Positions 1 to 7,646 of a stretch of DNA of 64,000 nucleotides are shown here, in pieces (the first letter of the stretch is position 1; every line of letters starts with the position of its first letter). Source of the stretch: Bilifractor sp002394235 (GTDB lineage Bacteria; Bacillota; Clostridia; Lachnospirales; Lachnospiraceae). Position numbers and translations under genes: made by a program. The notes under the pieces were generated by a model, which ran no database searches, had not been told where the DNA came from, and saw only the letters and a program-made list of their open reading frames with translations. The DNA is taken from assembly GCF_052118845.1 (NCBI RefSeq), contig NZ_JBQKGJ010000002.1:150208-214207 (forward strand), written 5' to 3'.

Positions 1-499
1 GCTTGTTGTCGATTACGACATATTTCACAACCTTCTTCGTGTCAATCAGGGCGCTGACGTTTGTGATCTCGCTCGAGGTACCCGCGGTTGTCGGTACGGC
101 GATCAGCGGAAGCAGATCATTTTTTACCATGCCGATTCCCGCATAATCGCTGATGTTTCCCGGATTTGTCATCAGCACGTTCACTGCCTTCGCCAGATCA
201 ATACTGCTGCCTCCGCCGACAGCTACAAATCCCTCAACCTTCTCGTCCTTTGCAATTTTTGACGCTTCCTCAACGACTTCATTGGTCGGATTCGGAATGA
301 CTCCGTCAAAGATCACATACCCGACGCCGGCCTTTTCCACCTGCGCGATGATCTTCTCTGCTATTCCGGCCGCCTTCACCCCGCCGTCATAGACAATCAT
401 TACCTTATGCAATCCGTGTGACGCCAGAAGCTCCGGAATCTTATCCGCGGAATCTCTGCCAAACACAATATTACTCTTTATAAAAAAATTGTAGCTCAT
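1..499 (-). CDS. Iron-containing alcohol dehydrogenase, N-terminal part (cut by window edge)
   Basis: This is the first 166 residues of a group III Fe-dependent alcohol dehydrogenase, an NAD(P)-linked enzyme that interconverts alcohols and aldehydes. The nucleotide-binding motif GGGSSIDLAK and the motif PTTAGTSSEIT, both typical of the family, are visible. The metal-binding His residues of the C-terminal half lie beyond base 1. The start codon at 499 has a GGAGAG ribosome site. The gene is divergent from a TetR-family gene, which may control it. It could be a 1,3-propanediol- or butanol-type dehydrogenase; the substrate cannot be read from this part. It is a different paralogue from the complete Fe-ADH at 56730-57896. 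Confidence 0.9.
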   Translation of the reverse strand, partial: MSYNFFIKSNIVFGRDSADKIPELLASHGLHKVMIVYDGGVKAAGIAEKIIAQVEKAGVGYVIFDGVIPNPTNEVVEEASKIAKDEKVEGFVAVGGGSSIDLAKAVNVLMTNPGNISDYAGIGMVKNDLLPLIAVPTTAGTSSEITNVSALIDTKKVVKYVVIDNK

Positions 500-968
500 A
501 GTTTCTCTCCCTTCATCAGTTCAGCTGTTATTTTCAGTCTATCGAAAGGATCCTGTAAAAAACAGAACACATCCGGCCGTTCTGTGTTAATTGCACACTT
601 TTCCGCAAACTGTACAGTATACGTAGTCTTCGACTGCTCTCGCAGTTACCCTGTTCAAGTTTTATTAAGCAAAAATTTTACAGATCTGCTTCTCTCAGCG
701 AATTGGGTTATCTTTCATCTATTGTTCACTCACAACTATGTACGGCAAGGATTTTAGCCGCACGCGAACAGTAACCTTTTTCACATTACTGACAGATACT
801 TGCGCCTCCCGTTGCTTGAAGATTTTTTCTTCTGCATGTACAATATCTATAGTCATACATGAGCACGGCATAGGGCAACCGGCAGTTGACGCAGCCGCAA
901 GACTCTTGTGCAGTATTGGTAGAATCCGCCTCTTATGCAGGCATTGAATGGGAGAGGAAAGAATTATA
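500..968. promoter_or_regulatory. Divergent intergenic region between Fe-ADH and tetR
   Basis: No convincing gene is seen here; the short open frames lack ribosome sites. An inverted repeat ACAGAAC-N10-GTTCTGT lies at 562-585, about 60 bp upstream of the alcohol dehydrogenase start, and is a candidate operator for the adjacent TetR protein. A palindrome ACTGTACAGT follows at 609-618. Which protein binds is inferred only from adjacency. Confidence 0.4.
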
Positions 969-1670
969 ATGGCAAAAGCATCCGCCGCACCGCATCGAAC
1001 TAATAAATCCGAGCAGACCAGAGAACGTATTATAGAATCCTACCTGACCCTGATCCGGGAAAAAAAATGGGATAAAATCTCTGTCATTGAGATCTGCCGC
1101 CAGTCTGATATCACCAGGGGAACCTTTTATCAGTATTTCAGCGATATATACGACATGATGGAGCAGATTGAAACCTCCCTCCTCACGGAGCTGTCAAACC
1201 GCTTTGCCAGCTCCCGCCGACAGTCGCAGCTACCTGTCAGCACGGAAACCTTTTTCACCAATTTCAACCCTGCTCCTCCGGAAATATTTCTGACCTGGTT
1301 CGAATTCTGCCGGAATCATAAACAGGCAATGATGGCCCTTCTGGATCGCAAGAACGGTGATACCTATTTTGTAAAGCGCCTGAAACCGCTGATCAGCAGC
1401 TATATTCAGGATATGATGGACCGCGATGGAGTTCCCAGAGATGAGCTTCGCTCTCATTTTGTCGACATCTTTATCGAGCTTCATTTTCTTTCGGCGCAGA
1501 CCTGGCTTGACTCCGACGATTCCATGGAAATCATGGACATTGATGATATCGTCAATCTGCTCAATGTCATGCGGGTCGGTGCTCTCTATATGAGCCTGAA
1601 ACACAGAGAAGACCCGGAGCGTTTTGATGAAGTCATGCACACACATCCCCGCGATCATAAGGAAGCATGA
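969..1670 (+). CDS. TetR/AcrR family transcriptional regulator
   Basis: The protein has 233 residues. The N-terminal helix-turn-helix (about residues 10-55) shows the TetR pattern: a TRERIIESYLTL helix, then ISVIEICRQSDITRGTFYQY. The remaining roughly 180 residues form the variable ligand-binding and dimerisation part. The ATG at 969 is preferred over one seven codons upstream because GAGGAAAG lies 7 nt before it. It is divergent from the Fe-ADH at the window edge and is followed by its own terminator, so it is probably monocistronic. The nearest targets would be the dehydrogenase or the acyl operon beyond it. The ligand is unknown. Confidence 0.92.
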   Translation: MAKASAAPHRTNKSEQTRERIIESYLTLIREKKWDKISVIEICRQSDITRGTFYQYFSDIYDMMEQIETSLLTELSNRFASSRRQSQLPVSTETFFTNFNPAPPEIFLTWFEFCRNHKQAMMALLDRKNGDTYFVKRLKPLISSYIQDMMDRDGVPRDELRSHFVDIFIELHFLSAQTWLDSDDSMEIMDIDDIVNLLNVMRVGALYMSLKHREDPERFDEVMHTHPRDHKEA

Positions 1671-1685
1671 CAAATGACCTCTATA

Positions 1686-1745
1686 GAAGGGACCGGAAGA
1701 GATCCCCGCCTTTGCGGAAAATTCTCCTTCCGGTCCCTTTTAAAA
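1686..1745 (+). terminator. Rho-independent terminator of the tetR gene
   Basis: The inverted repeat GGGACCGGAAG / CTTCCGGTCCC (1689-1738) is followed by TTTT and begins 16 nt after the tetR stop codon. Confidence 0.85.
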
Positions 1746-1884
1746 TCTCAGTAATGACACTTCGTATTACACAGCAAACACTCATACGATACTTTGTACC
1801 GCAAACTGTATAAGCTACGGATTGCTCCGTGCTGCGCACTCCTGCAATTCTACAGTAACGTCAAACACAAAGCGGCATGTCCGC

Positions 1885-2880
1885 TTACTGCTCTGCCTTC
1901 GCTTCCGCATCCATCTTCGCGATTTCCGCGTCGAAGTCATTCCGATACTTCTTCATCTTTTCATCCAGCATGTCCTTATTCGCCATCAGCTTCGGAACGC
2001 ACACCTTGATCATATTTTTGATCTCATAATGATGCTCATAGATTCCCGGAAGCGTATTTCTTGCACGCTTCTGCTCTTCCTCAGAGAACGTGACATTCAT
2101 TTTACCGTCAGCTCCTACAGAAGCCTTGCCGTAGATTCCGCAGACCGGACAGAGTACATCCTTCCCGTCATTTTCGATCATGAGAAGATCATTGTGGCAA
2201 ACCGGGCAGACTCCCTTCGGTCCCACCCAGGTATTGACCTCATCGTATGGTTTACCGATTGCTTCAGCAACCGCACGACCAAGGTCCGCACTGGTCTGCA
2301 TCAGCTTGTCATCGAGCAGCGGGCTTCCGGTCCTTCCCTGGTCATAGGCGTCAATGTGTCCGACTGCCTTCATGCACTGGGAGAAGGAAAACAGATGAAG
2401 CATGGGAAGACCCATGGAAACCCAGTGGTGCGACTGCGCGCCACCCACAGAGATGTAACCGCAGTAACGATCCTTTGTATAATTCGGATTCAGAAGCGGT
2501 TTTCCCTCTGCCGCGCGCTTCTTGTTCTCCTCAAGGATATTGGCGCGGTCATGGGAAGGCATGTAGCGGTCCAGGAAATTCTTGAACTGTCCGACGATTC
2601 CAACCGCATACACCGGTGCAGCGATAATAACGCCATCGCACTCGTCAAAAGCAGCTTCCAGCTCCTGATAGCCATCCTTGAACGCACAGTGAATATCCAC
2701 GTCGCCGCGATCTCTGCAGCGACTGCAGTAATCACAGGCATGGCAATGCGTGATTTCCATGCGCATGGTATTGATAAATTTCACATCCGCACCTGCCTTA
2801 TGCGCCGCGAACAGCGCCTCCTTACACAAAATATCGCATCGTTCGTTCCTTCTGCCGAAGGAAATTCCTAATATTTTCAT
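1885..2880 (-). CDS. Flavodoxin-fold NAD(P)H oxidoreductase with C-terminal Zn-ribbon-like cysteines
   Basis: The protein has 331 residues. The first 180 or so form an NADPH-dependent FMN reductase fold (ILGISFGRRNERCDIL at the FMN phosphate loop, then IIAAPVYAVGIVGQFKNFLD). A Cys cluster (CHACDYCSRC) lies near residue 50, as in iron-sulfur flavoproteins. The C-terminal part has two CPVC motifs (CPVCHNDLL and CPVCGIYG) that look like a rubredoxin or zinc-ribbon knuckle. A close paralogue with the same architecture lies at 34833-35819. It is the last gene of the acyl operon, 63 bp after the butyrate kinase. The role is probably reduction of an organic substrate using FMN; the substrate is unknown. 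Confidence 0.82.
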   Translation of the reverse strand: MKILGISFGRRNERCDILCKEALFAAHKAGADVKFINTMRMEITHCHACDYCSRCRDRGDVDIHCAFKDGYQELEAAFDECDGVIIAAPVYAVGIVGQFKNFLDRYMPSHDRANILEENKKRAAEGKPLLNPNYTKDRYCGYISVGGAQSHHWVSMGLPMLHLFSFSQCMKAVGHIDAYDQGRTGSPLLDDKLMQTSADLGRAVAEAIGKPYDEVNTWVGPKGVCPVCHNDLLMIENDGKDVLCPVCGIYGKASVGADGKMNVTFSEEEQKRARNTLPGIYEHHYEIKNMIKVCVPKLMANKDMLDEKMKKYRNDFDAEIAKMDAEAKAEQ

Positions 2881-2943
2881 CGCTTCCCCTACCTTTTATA
2901 TATATAAGAATACATTCCGACAGGCGTGAAACGCTCACGCCGC

Positions 2944-4053
2944 TCAGGCAAAATCGAATTTTTCAAACACCTTTTTGCCCGTATACTCCTTCAGTTCTTC
3001 CTCTCCGTTCAATACACGGATCGCGCCGGCGGCCATTGCCTCCATCTCAAATTCACCCGGATATGCGTAGACCGGTGCGATAAAGCTGCACGACTCCGTA
3101 ATCTGATTGACCAGATCCTTATTGTAGACCATTCCGCCGCCCAGGAGAATTCCGTCAACCTTTCCCTTAAGCACGGCCGCCATAGAACCGATCGCCTTCT
3201 CAATCTGATAGATCATGGTGTTCCAGAGCATCGCCGCATAGCGGTCCCCGTCAGCAGCTCTTTTGCTGACTTCGAGCGCGTCGGAAATTCCCAGATGACT
3301 CACGAAACCGCCCTGCCTTGTGCAGAGTTTACGGACTGACTTGATATCCATCTTCTCTCTTTCCATATAGTCCAGGAGATCATAGACAGATATACCGCCG
3401 CAGCGCGTCGGTGCCATCGGGCCCTCGCCGCCCACAATATCAAAGCCATCCACCATCCGCCCCTGACGGTGTGCGGATACGGAGATGCCGCCGCCAATAT
3501 GACAGACTACATAGTTGCATTCTTCATATTTCTTCCCGAGCACATTCTTGCTATGACGAATCGCCGTTTCCTTCAGATTCAGCGCATGCAGATGAACGGT
3601 TCGGTACACCCCTTTGATTCCGGTCATCCTTGCCAGATCCTGAAGCTCATCGGTATCCGGCGGATTGACAATCATGGCTTTTGCGCCGTACTTTACGGCA
3701 AACTCATGTGCGAGCTGCGGTCCAAGAGTTGCCGGATGTACCACACCGTTTGCGCAGGTTCTGGCATGCTCCAGAACCAGATCGCTCAGGTTATAGGTTC
3801 CGCCCTCCACAGACAGAAGGCCGCCTCCGCGGCCTACAAATACATCGACGTCTTCCAGCGTCTGTCCGTTCTCGCGCACAATGTCCAGAATCATATCCCT
3901 GCGATAAGGCAGCTGGTCTGACATGGTTTTGAATTTTCCAAGCTCCGCCGCGTCATGTGCTACATTTTTTGAAAATAAACAGGTCTCCCCGTCAAACATC
4001 GCGATCTTCGTGGATGTAGAGCCCGGATTGATTGCAAATATTTTGTACCCCAC
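2944..4053 (-). CDS. buk: Butyrate kinase (acyl phosphate to acid plus ATP)
   Basis: This 369-residue protein belongs to the acetate/butyrate kinase superfamily (ASKHA fold). It catalyses acyl phosphate + ADP to carboxylate + ATP. The N-terminal phosphate loop NPGSTSTKIA (residues 9-18), the motif GVVHPATLGPQLA and the second loop HIGGGISVSAH are clear. Its length fits butyrate kinase (about 355) better than acetate kinase (about 400). It lies 14 bp downstream of the phosphate acyltransferase, the normal partner. Branched or aromatic acyl phosphates are possible substrates, since the family is not strictly butyrate-specific. Confidence 0.93.
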   Translation of the reverse strand: MGYKIFAINPGSTSTKIAMFDGETCLFSKNVAHDAAELGKFKTMSDQLPYRRDMILDIVRENGQTLEDVDVFVGRGGGLLSVEGGTYNLSDLVLEHARTCANGVVHPATLGPQLAHEFAVKYGAKAMIVNPPDTDELQDLARMTGIKGVYRTVHLHALNLKETAIRHSKNVLGKKYEECNYVVCHIGGGISVSAHRQGRMVDGFDIVGGEGPMAPTRCGGISVYDLLDYMEREKMDIKSVRKLCTRQGGFVSHLGISDALEVSKRAADGDRYAAMLWNTMIYQIEKAIGSMAAVLKGKVDGILLGGGMVYNKDLVNQITESCSFIAPVYAYPGEFEMEAMAAGAIRVLNGEEELKEYTGKKVFEKFDFA

Positions 4054-4067
4054 CTTGTCTCCTCCGA

Positions 4068-5072
4068 TCAGTTCTGATTCATTTTTGCCGCGCGGACCGC
4101 AGAAATGATGATATTTCCTTTGATCTCGGAAACCGGCGCTCCCCTTGAGCAGTCACAGACCACGCTGTTAAAGCCCTGCAGCATGGGACCGTAAGCATCC
4201 GCATGACCAAACTGCTGGATCAGCTTAACGCCGACGTTACCGACATTCAGATCCGGCCAGATAATAACGTTGGCTTTACCGGCAACCTTACTTTCTCTCT
4301 TGACCTTCTTTGCCGCGACCTCCGGAGAAATCGCCGCGTCGAACTGGAACTCTCCGTCGATGGCGAGATCCGGTCTCTTTTCCTGTGCGATCTTCAAAGC
4401 CGCTGTCACCTTGTCGATCAGCTCGCCCTGCCCGCTTCCCAGTGTGGAATAGCAGACCATGGCACATCTGGGCTCCCAGTCCAGAAGATCCCTGACTGTC
4501 TCACAGGCAGAGATCGCGATGTCCGCCAGCTGTTCGGAATCCGGATTCGTGCAGACCGCGCTGTCTCCGATAGCCAACAGGGATCCTTCACTTCCCTTGA
4601 ATCCCGGAATATCACAGAGGCCGATACTGGAAATCGTGCTGATGCCCGGCTTCATTCCGATCATCATCTGCGCCGCCAGAAGCACGTCTCCGGTTGTGTT
4701 GTCGATTCCCGCGAAGGTAACTCCGACCTCTCCGGCCTTTTGCATTGCCATCGCGTAATAAAGCGGGTCCGCCATACGCCGATTCAACGCCTTTTCCTTC
4801 AGTCTTGTATCCGGCATTGCAACATACTTATCAATAATCTCCTTGCGATATGCTTCATTATTGATATCTACAAAGGTAAATACAGAGGAATCGTAGCCGC
4901 GCTCCACTGCCAGCTTCGGAAGCTGGTCATCGCCCAGCAGAACCGGAATGATATAACCGTCTCTGCCGGTCTCATATGCGGCCTGCATCATCTTCTCATT
5001 GGTCGCCTCCGGAAAAGCAACCTTCTGCGGGTTTGCCTTTGCCTTGGCATAAATTTCATCTAATACGCTCAT
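4068..5072 (-). CDS. Phosphate acyltransferase (Pta family)
   Basis: The enzyme converts acyl-CoA + phosphate to acyl phosphate + CoA. The 334-residue protein starts with KVAFPEATNEKMMQAA and ends with a Pta-like CSRGAPVSEI element, which corresponds to the SRGCSVEDI motif of phosphotransacetylase. It therefore resembles Pta more than the shorter Ptb type, although its partner is a butyrate kinase. The ATG at 5072 is preferred over a TTG two codons upstream because GGAGAG lies 6 nt before it. It sits 30 bp after the acyl carrier protein gene. Acetyl-, propionyl- or butyryl-CoA could be the substrate. Confidence 0.88.
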   Translation of the reverse strand: MSVLDEIYAKAKANPQKVAFPEATNEKMMQAAYETGRDGYIIPVLLGDDQLPKLAVERGYDSSVFTFVDINNEAYRKEIIDKYVAMPDTRLKEKALNRRMADPLYYAMAMQKAGEVGVTFAGIDNTTGDVLLAAQMMIGMKPGISTISSIGLCDIPGFKGSEGSLLAIGDSAVCTNPDSEQLADIAISACETVRDLLDWEPRCAMVCYSTLGSGQGELIDKVTAALKIAQEKRPDLAIDGEFQFDAAISPEVAAKKVKRESKVAGKANVIIWPDLNVGNVGVKLIQQFGHADAYGPMLQGFNSVVCDCSRGAPVSEIKGNIIISAVRAAKMNQN

Positions 5073-5102
5073 TTTCAACTCTCCGTTATGAAATGAATAG
5101 GA

Positions 5103-5342
5103 TTACATTTCTTCCTCAACCAGATTGACCAGATCGCCGATTGTCGTGCATGCAGCCGCATCCTGAAGAGTGATCGTAGCGTCCAACTCGTTCTCGATCT
5201 CAGCAACCAGGGCAACCATCTGCACGGAGGCGCCCTTCAGCTCCTCCTTGAAATTCGTCTCGGTGGAAAGCTCGGAAGCATCTCTGTTGTAGGAAACCGC
5301 TACCAGCTCAATTACCTTGTTTTCCAGTTCTTTTCTGTCCAT
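5103..5342 (-). CDS. Acyl carrier protein with an atypical attachment motif
   Basis: This 79-residue acidic helical protein has the ACP pattern and a helix II that starts at LKGASVQMVALVAEIEN. The probable phosphopantetheine serine is Ser39, in GAS-VQM. Canonical ACPs have DSL at this place, so the Asp before the Ser is replaced by Ala and the following Leu by Val. The ATG at 5342 has AAGGAG upstream. It lies between the DUF35 gene and the phosphate acyltransferase gene, with no fatty-acid synthesis genes nearby, which suggests a dedicated acyl shuttle for this operon. Whether the holo form is made cannot be judged from sequence. Confidence 0.85.
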   Translation of the reverse strand: MDRKELENKVIELVAVSYNRDASELSTETNFKEELKGASVQMVALVAEIENELDATITLQDAAACTTIGDLVNLVEEEM

Positions 5343-5511
5343 GTTTTTTCTCCTTGAACTTATGTATGTATTAAAAACTATGATCTCTGTTTCCCGATCA
5401 ACTCCTCGAAAACGCAGGCAGCATCGACGCATACAAGACTCGAACGAGAGATCTGCTGTAGTTTCGAGGGCAATCCATATAGTTATTCCGTGTTATAGCA
5501 TGCGTCATCGT

Positions 5512-5940
5512 TTATTGATCTTCATCCAAATCAAAAACTACCGTTTTATAGCCGTCTCTCTGATAGATGGACGCATGTACATTAACCGGAAGTCCCTTTC
5601 CTTCGAGAATCTCCCGTCTTTTTTTCTTGCTGACGCCGCGCACTACTGCATTCAGATGCGCGCCTTCTTCAATCTCCACATCCCCGTAACAGAACTTGCC
5701 GAGAGCCTTGTATTCCGGTTTCATCGAAAGCGGAGCCGGCATTACCATGGAATGAAGCTTTGCTTTTCCGCTGATCTCAATCCACTCCATATCCCAGTTT
5801 CCACAGGTATTGCAGGCGTAGACCGGAGGAAACTCTACTGCTCCGCATTTTTTGCATCTCTTTGCGGTGATTTTGCCCTTCTCCAGATTCTCGTAGAAAG
5901 TAGCAACCACCTTTTCCAGTTTAATCGGACTTTCACTCAT
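5512..5940 (-). CDS. Zn-ribbon/OB-fold protein (DUF35), thiolase partner
   Basis: This 142-residue protein has a rubredoxin-like zinc ribbon at residues 29-47 (CKKCGA and CNTCGN, two CXXC pairs), then an OB-fold with a conserved aliphatic strand pattern. Proteins of this family pair with thiolase-like enzymes, as in archaeal acetoacetyl-CoA thiolase/HMG-CoA synthase complexes and in the PhlB-PhlC part of the Pseudomonas acylphloroglucinol acyltransferase. The thiolase gene starts the operon 15 bp upstream, which fits such a complex. A gap of 169 bp separates it from the acyl carrier protein gene; an internal promoter there is possible. Confidence 0.88.
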   Translation of the reverse strand: MSESPIKLEKVVATFYENLEKGKITAKRCKKCGAVEFPPVYACNTCGNWDMEWIEISGKAKLHSMVMPAPLSMKPEYKALGKFCYGDVEIEEGAHLNAVVRGVSKKKRREILEGKGLPVNVHASIYQRDGYKTVVFDLDEDQ

Positions 5941-5955
5941 GATTTCGTTTCCTCC

Positions 5956-7263
5956 TTAGTCCGCTGTGCGGATGATATATGTACAGATATTCTGTGCGCC
6001 GCCATATCCGCGAAGCATGGCTGTTTTCGGCAGTTTCTTTACCTGGCCTTCACCAGCCTCGCCACGCATCTGATGAACCGCCTCATAGAGATCCGCAAGA
6101 CCGGAAGCCGCATGGGCATGGCCAAAGGATGTCCGGCCGCCATTTGTATTGATCGGCTTGTCTCCGTCATAGGCAGTACGTCCTTCGCAGATATATTTCC
6201 AACCCTCTCCATAGGGCAGATACCCTGCGATCTCCGCTGCCACCAGATGTGAGGTGATAATGAAGTCATTCGCATAGAAGAGATCCAGCTCCTCCGGCTT
6301 CACACCGGTAAGCTCATATACCTGGCGGACCGCTTCGATCGTTGCATTGACTTCGAAGTGCGGAGTTGTCGCCTCACAGGCAGCACAGCCGACACCCAAC
6401 ACCTCAATCGGTTTATGGGACTTATTTCCCATGTACTTGTCAACCATATCCGTCGCACAGACAATGACCGCCGCCGCGCCGTCACACTTCAGCTCCAGCC
6501 CGGAAGCGCGAAGAAAATCGCCCATTCTCGGATTATATGGAGAACGCATATAATCCAGGACATTGTCGAATCCTTTCTCCTTAGCAATCTCCTCGTAAGG
6601 AGTTCTTGCAATCGCCAGCGGGTTCTTCGACGCATTTCTGCGATTGTTGATGCACATCCAGTTCAAGGTGTCATCCATCTGCTGATCCGTCAGTCCGCGT
6701 GTTCTCTTGTACCACTCCGCCGCGTCGTCATAAATCAGGTTCAGACCACCCATCAGGCTTCTGGTGTAATTCCGGTCATACAGCCATGCCGTCGTCTTCA
6801 GGAAACGCTCCATCGTGATTTTTTCACGCTTGTAGGGATGCTCCGGAATCGCAGCGCTGTCGCCAAACTCTACACACCCGGAAAGCACACAGTTATATTT
6901 TCCGGACGCCACGGCATTAACTGCCTCTTCAATCGCGTAGTATCCGGTGCAGCAGGCCTCAGAATGATGAATGGATGCCTTGCCCTTCATGCCGAACCAG
7001 TTCGCGATCTGCACGTTCGGTGTCAGATAGTTGGAAGATGCAAGAGGACTTGCCTCACCATGGAAATAGAAATCCACGTCCTGCGGATTTACACCGGCAT
7101 CCTCCATCGCTTTCAAAGCCGCATAGCCATACATTTCTCCTTCTGTCAGTCCATCCGTTTCCGGATTGTCCACCGTATACATAAACGGAGTACATCCAAC
7201 GCCAATGATGGATACTCCTCTGCTGTACGGATGAATCGTCGTTTTGTTCATAACAACATCCAT
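5956..7263 (-). CDS. Thiolase-like acyltransferase (SCP2/PhlC type)
   Basis: This 435-residue thiolase-fold protein is the first gene of the operon. The nucleophilic cysteine is probably in SEACCTGYYA (C104/C105). The C-terminal half has NGGRTSFGHAHAASG, the equivalent of the GHPxGATG motif. The position of the second catalytic cysteine of classical thiolases reads LRGYGGAQN, without Cys, as in the SCP2, archaeal and PhlC-like groups that need a DUF35 partner. The ATG at 7263 has GAGGA 7 nt upstream. The reaction may be C-acylation or its reverse, C-C cleavage of a ketone with CoA; the direction is inferred from the downstream Pta and kinase. Confidence 0.85.
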   Translation of the reverse strand: MDVVMNKTTIHPYSRGVSIIGVGCTPFMYTVDNPETDGLTEGEMYGYAALKAMEDAGVNPQDVDFYFHGEASPLASSNYLTPNVQIANWFGMKGKASIHHSEACCTGYYAIEEAVNAVASGKYNCVLSGCVEFGDSAAIPEHPYKREKITMERFLKTTAWLYDRNYTRSLMGGLNLIYDDAAEWYKRTRGLTDQQMDDTLNWMCINNRRNASKNPLAIARTPYEEIAKEKGFDNVLDYMRSPYNPRMGDFLRASGLELKCDGAAAVIVCATDMVDKYMGNKSHKPIEVLGVGCAACEATTPHFEVNATIEAVRQVYELTGVKPEELDLFYANDFIITSHLVAAEIAGYLPYGEGWKYICEGRTAYDGDKPINTNGGRTSFGHAHAASGLADLYEAVHQMRGEAGEGQVKKLPKTAMLRGYGGAQNICTYIIRTAD

Positions 7264-7413
7264 TTTTTGTCCTCGCATTCTTGATATTCACGATTGCTTT
7301 CCCGGTCATTGTCTGATGATCCGTTCCTTCAATACGCAACCTCGGCCATTTTTTCCATCATATCCATTTCCTTCCCGATGAAATATAATGTCGTCGTCTA
7401 TATTTCGACTCTA

Positions 7414-7452
7414 TTTTGACCACGCGTGGAAGATAGTCTGTATAAAGGTCAA
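7414..7452. promoter_or_regulatory. Inverted repeat TTTTGACC / AAGGTCAA upstream of the thiolase operon
   Basis: The arms are TTTTGACC at 7414-7421 and AAGGTCAA at 7445-7452. The 10-bp palindrome CCACGCGTGG at 7420-7429 overlaps the left arm. The site is about 150 bp upstream of the operon start. A similar pair of arms lies at 10115-10178, so both may be bound by one regulator. The rest of 7264-7646 contains no gene. Confidence 0.4.
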
Positions 7453-7553
7453 TGATTATCAAAGAAAATGACCACATCATATCCGATAGCAGATAGAAGC
7501 CAGTGCCATGCCGGGACTAATACAGTATGTGGCACGCTGTATCTGGGAACTAT

Positions 7554-7598
7554 ACAAAATTCGGCGCTGCACGCCCGAAAGGTGTGCAACGCCGAACT
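7554..7598 (-). terminator. Terminator of the isomerase/Gfo pair
   Basis: On the minus strand the stem TTCGGCGTTGCAC pairs with GTGCAGCGCCGAA and is followed by TTTT. It lies about 50 bp after the stop codon of the Gfo/Idh/MocA gene. Confidence 0.85.
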
Positions 7599-7646
7599 GT
7601 CTTGCTCAATATTTACTTCTCACATTTCTACCCGATAAACGTTACA

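Noticed and set aside
738..947. Small gene before tetR
   Set aside because: It has no ribosome site, an unnatural composition and no recognisable motif; it overlaps the likely promoter region.
2944..4053. Acetate kinase
   Set aside because: The length of 369 residues and the motif order fit butyrate kinase better; acetate kinases are about 400 residues.
5343..5511. Riboswitch or small RNA between the acyl carrier protein and DUF35 genes
   Set aside because: I found only weak repeats around CTCGAA and no conserved riboswitch core.
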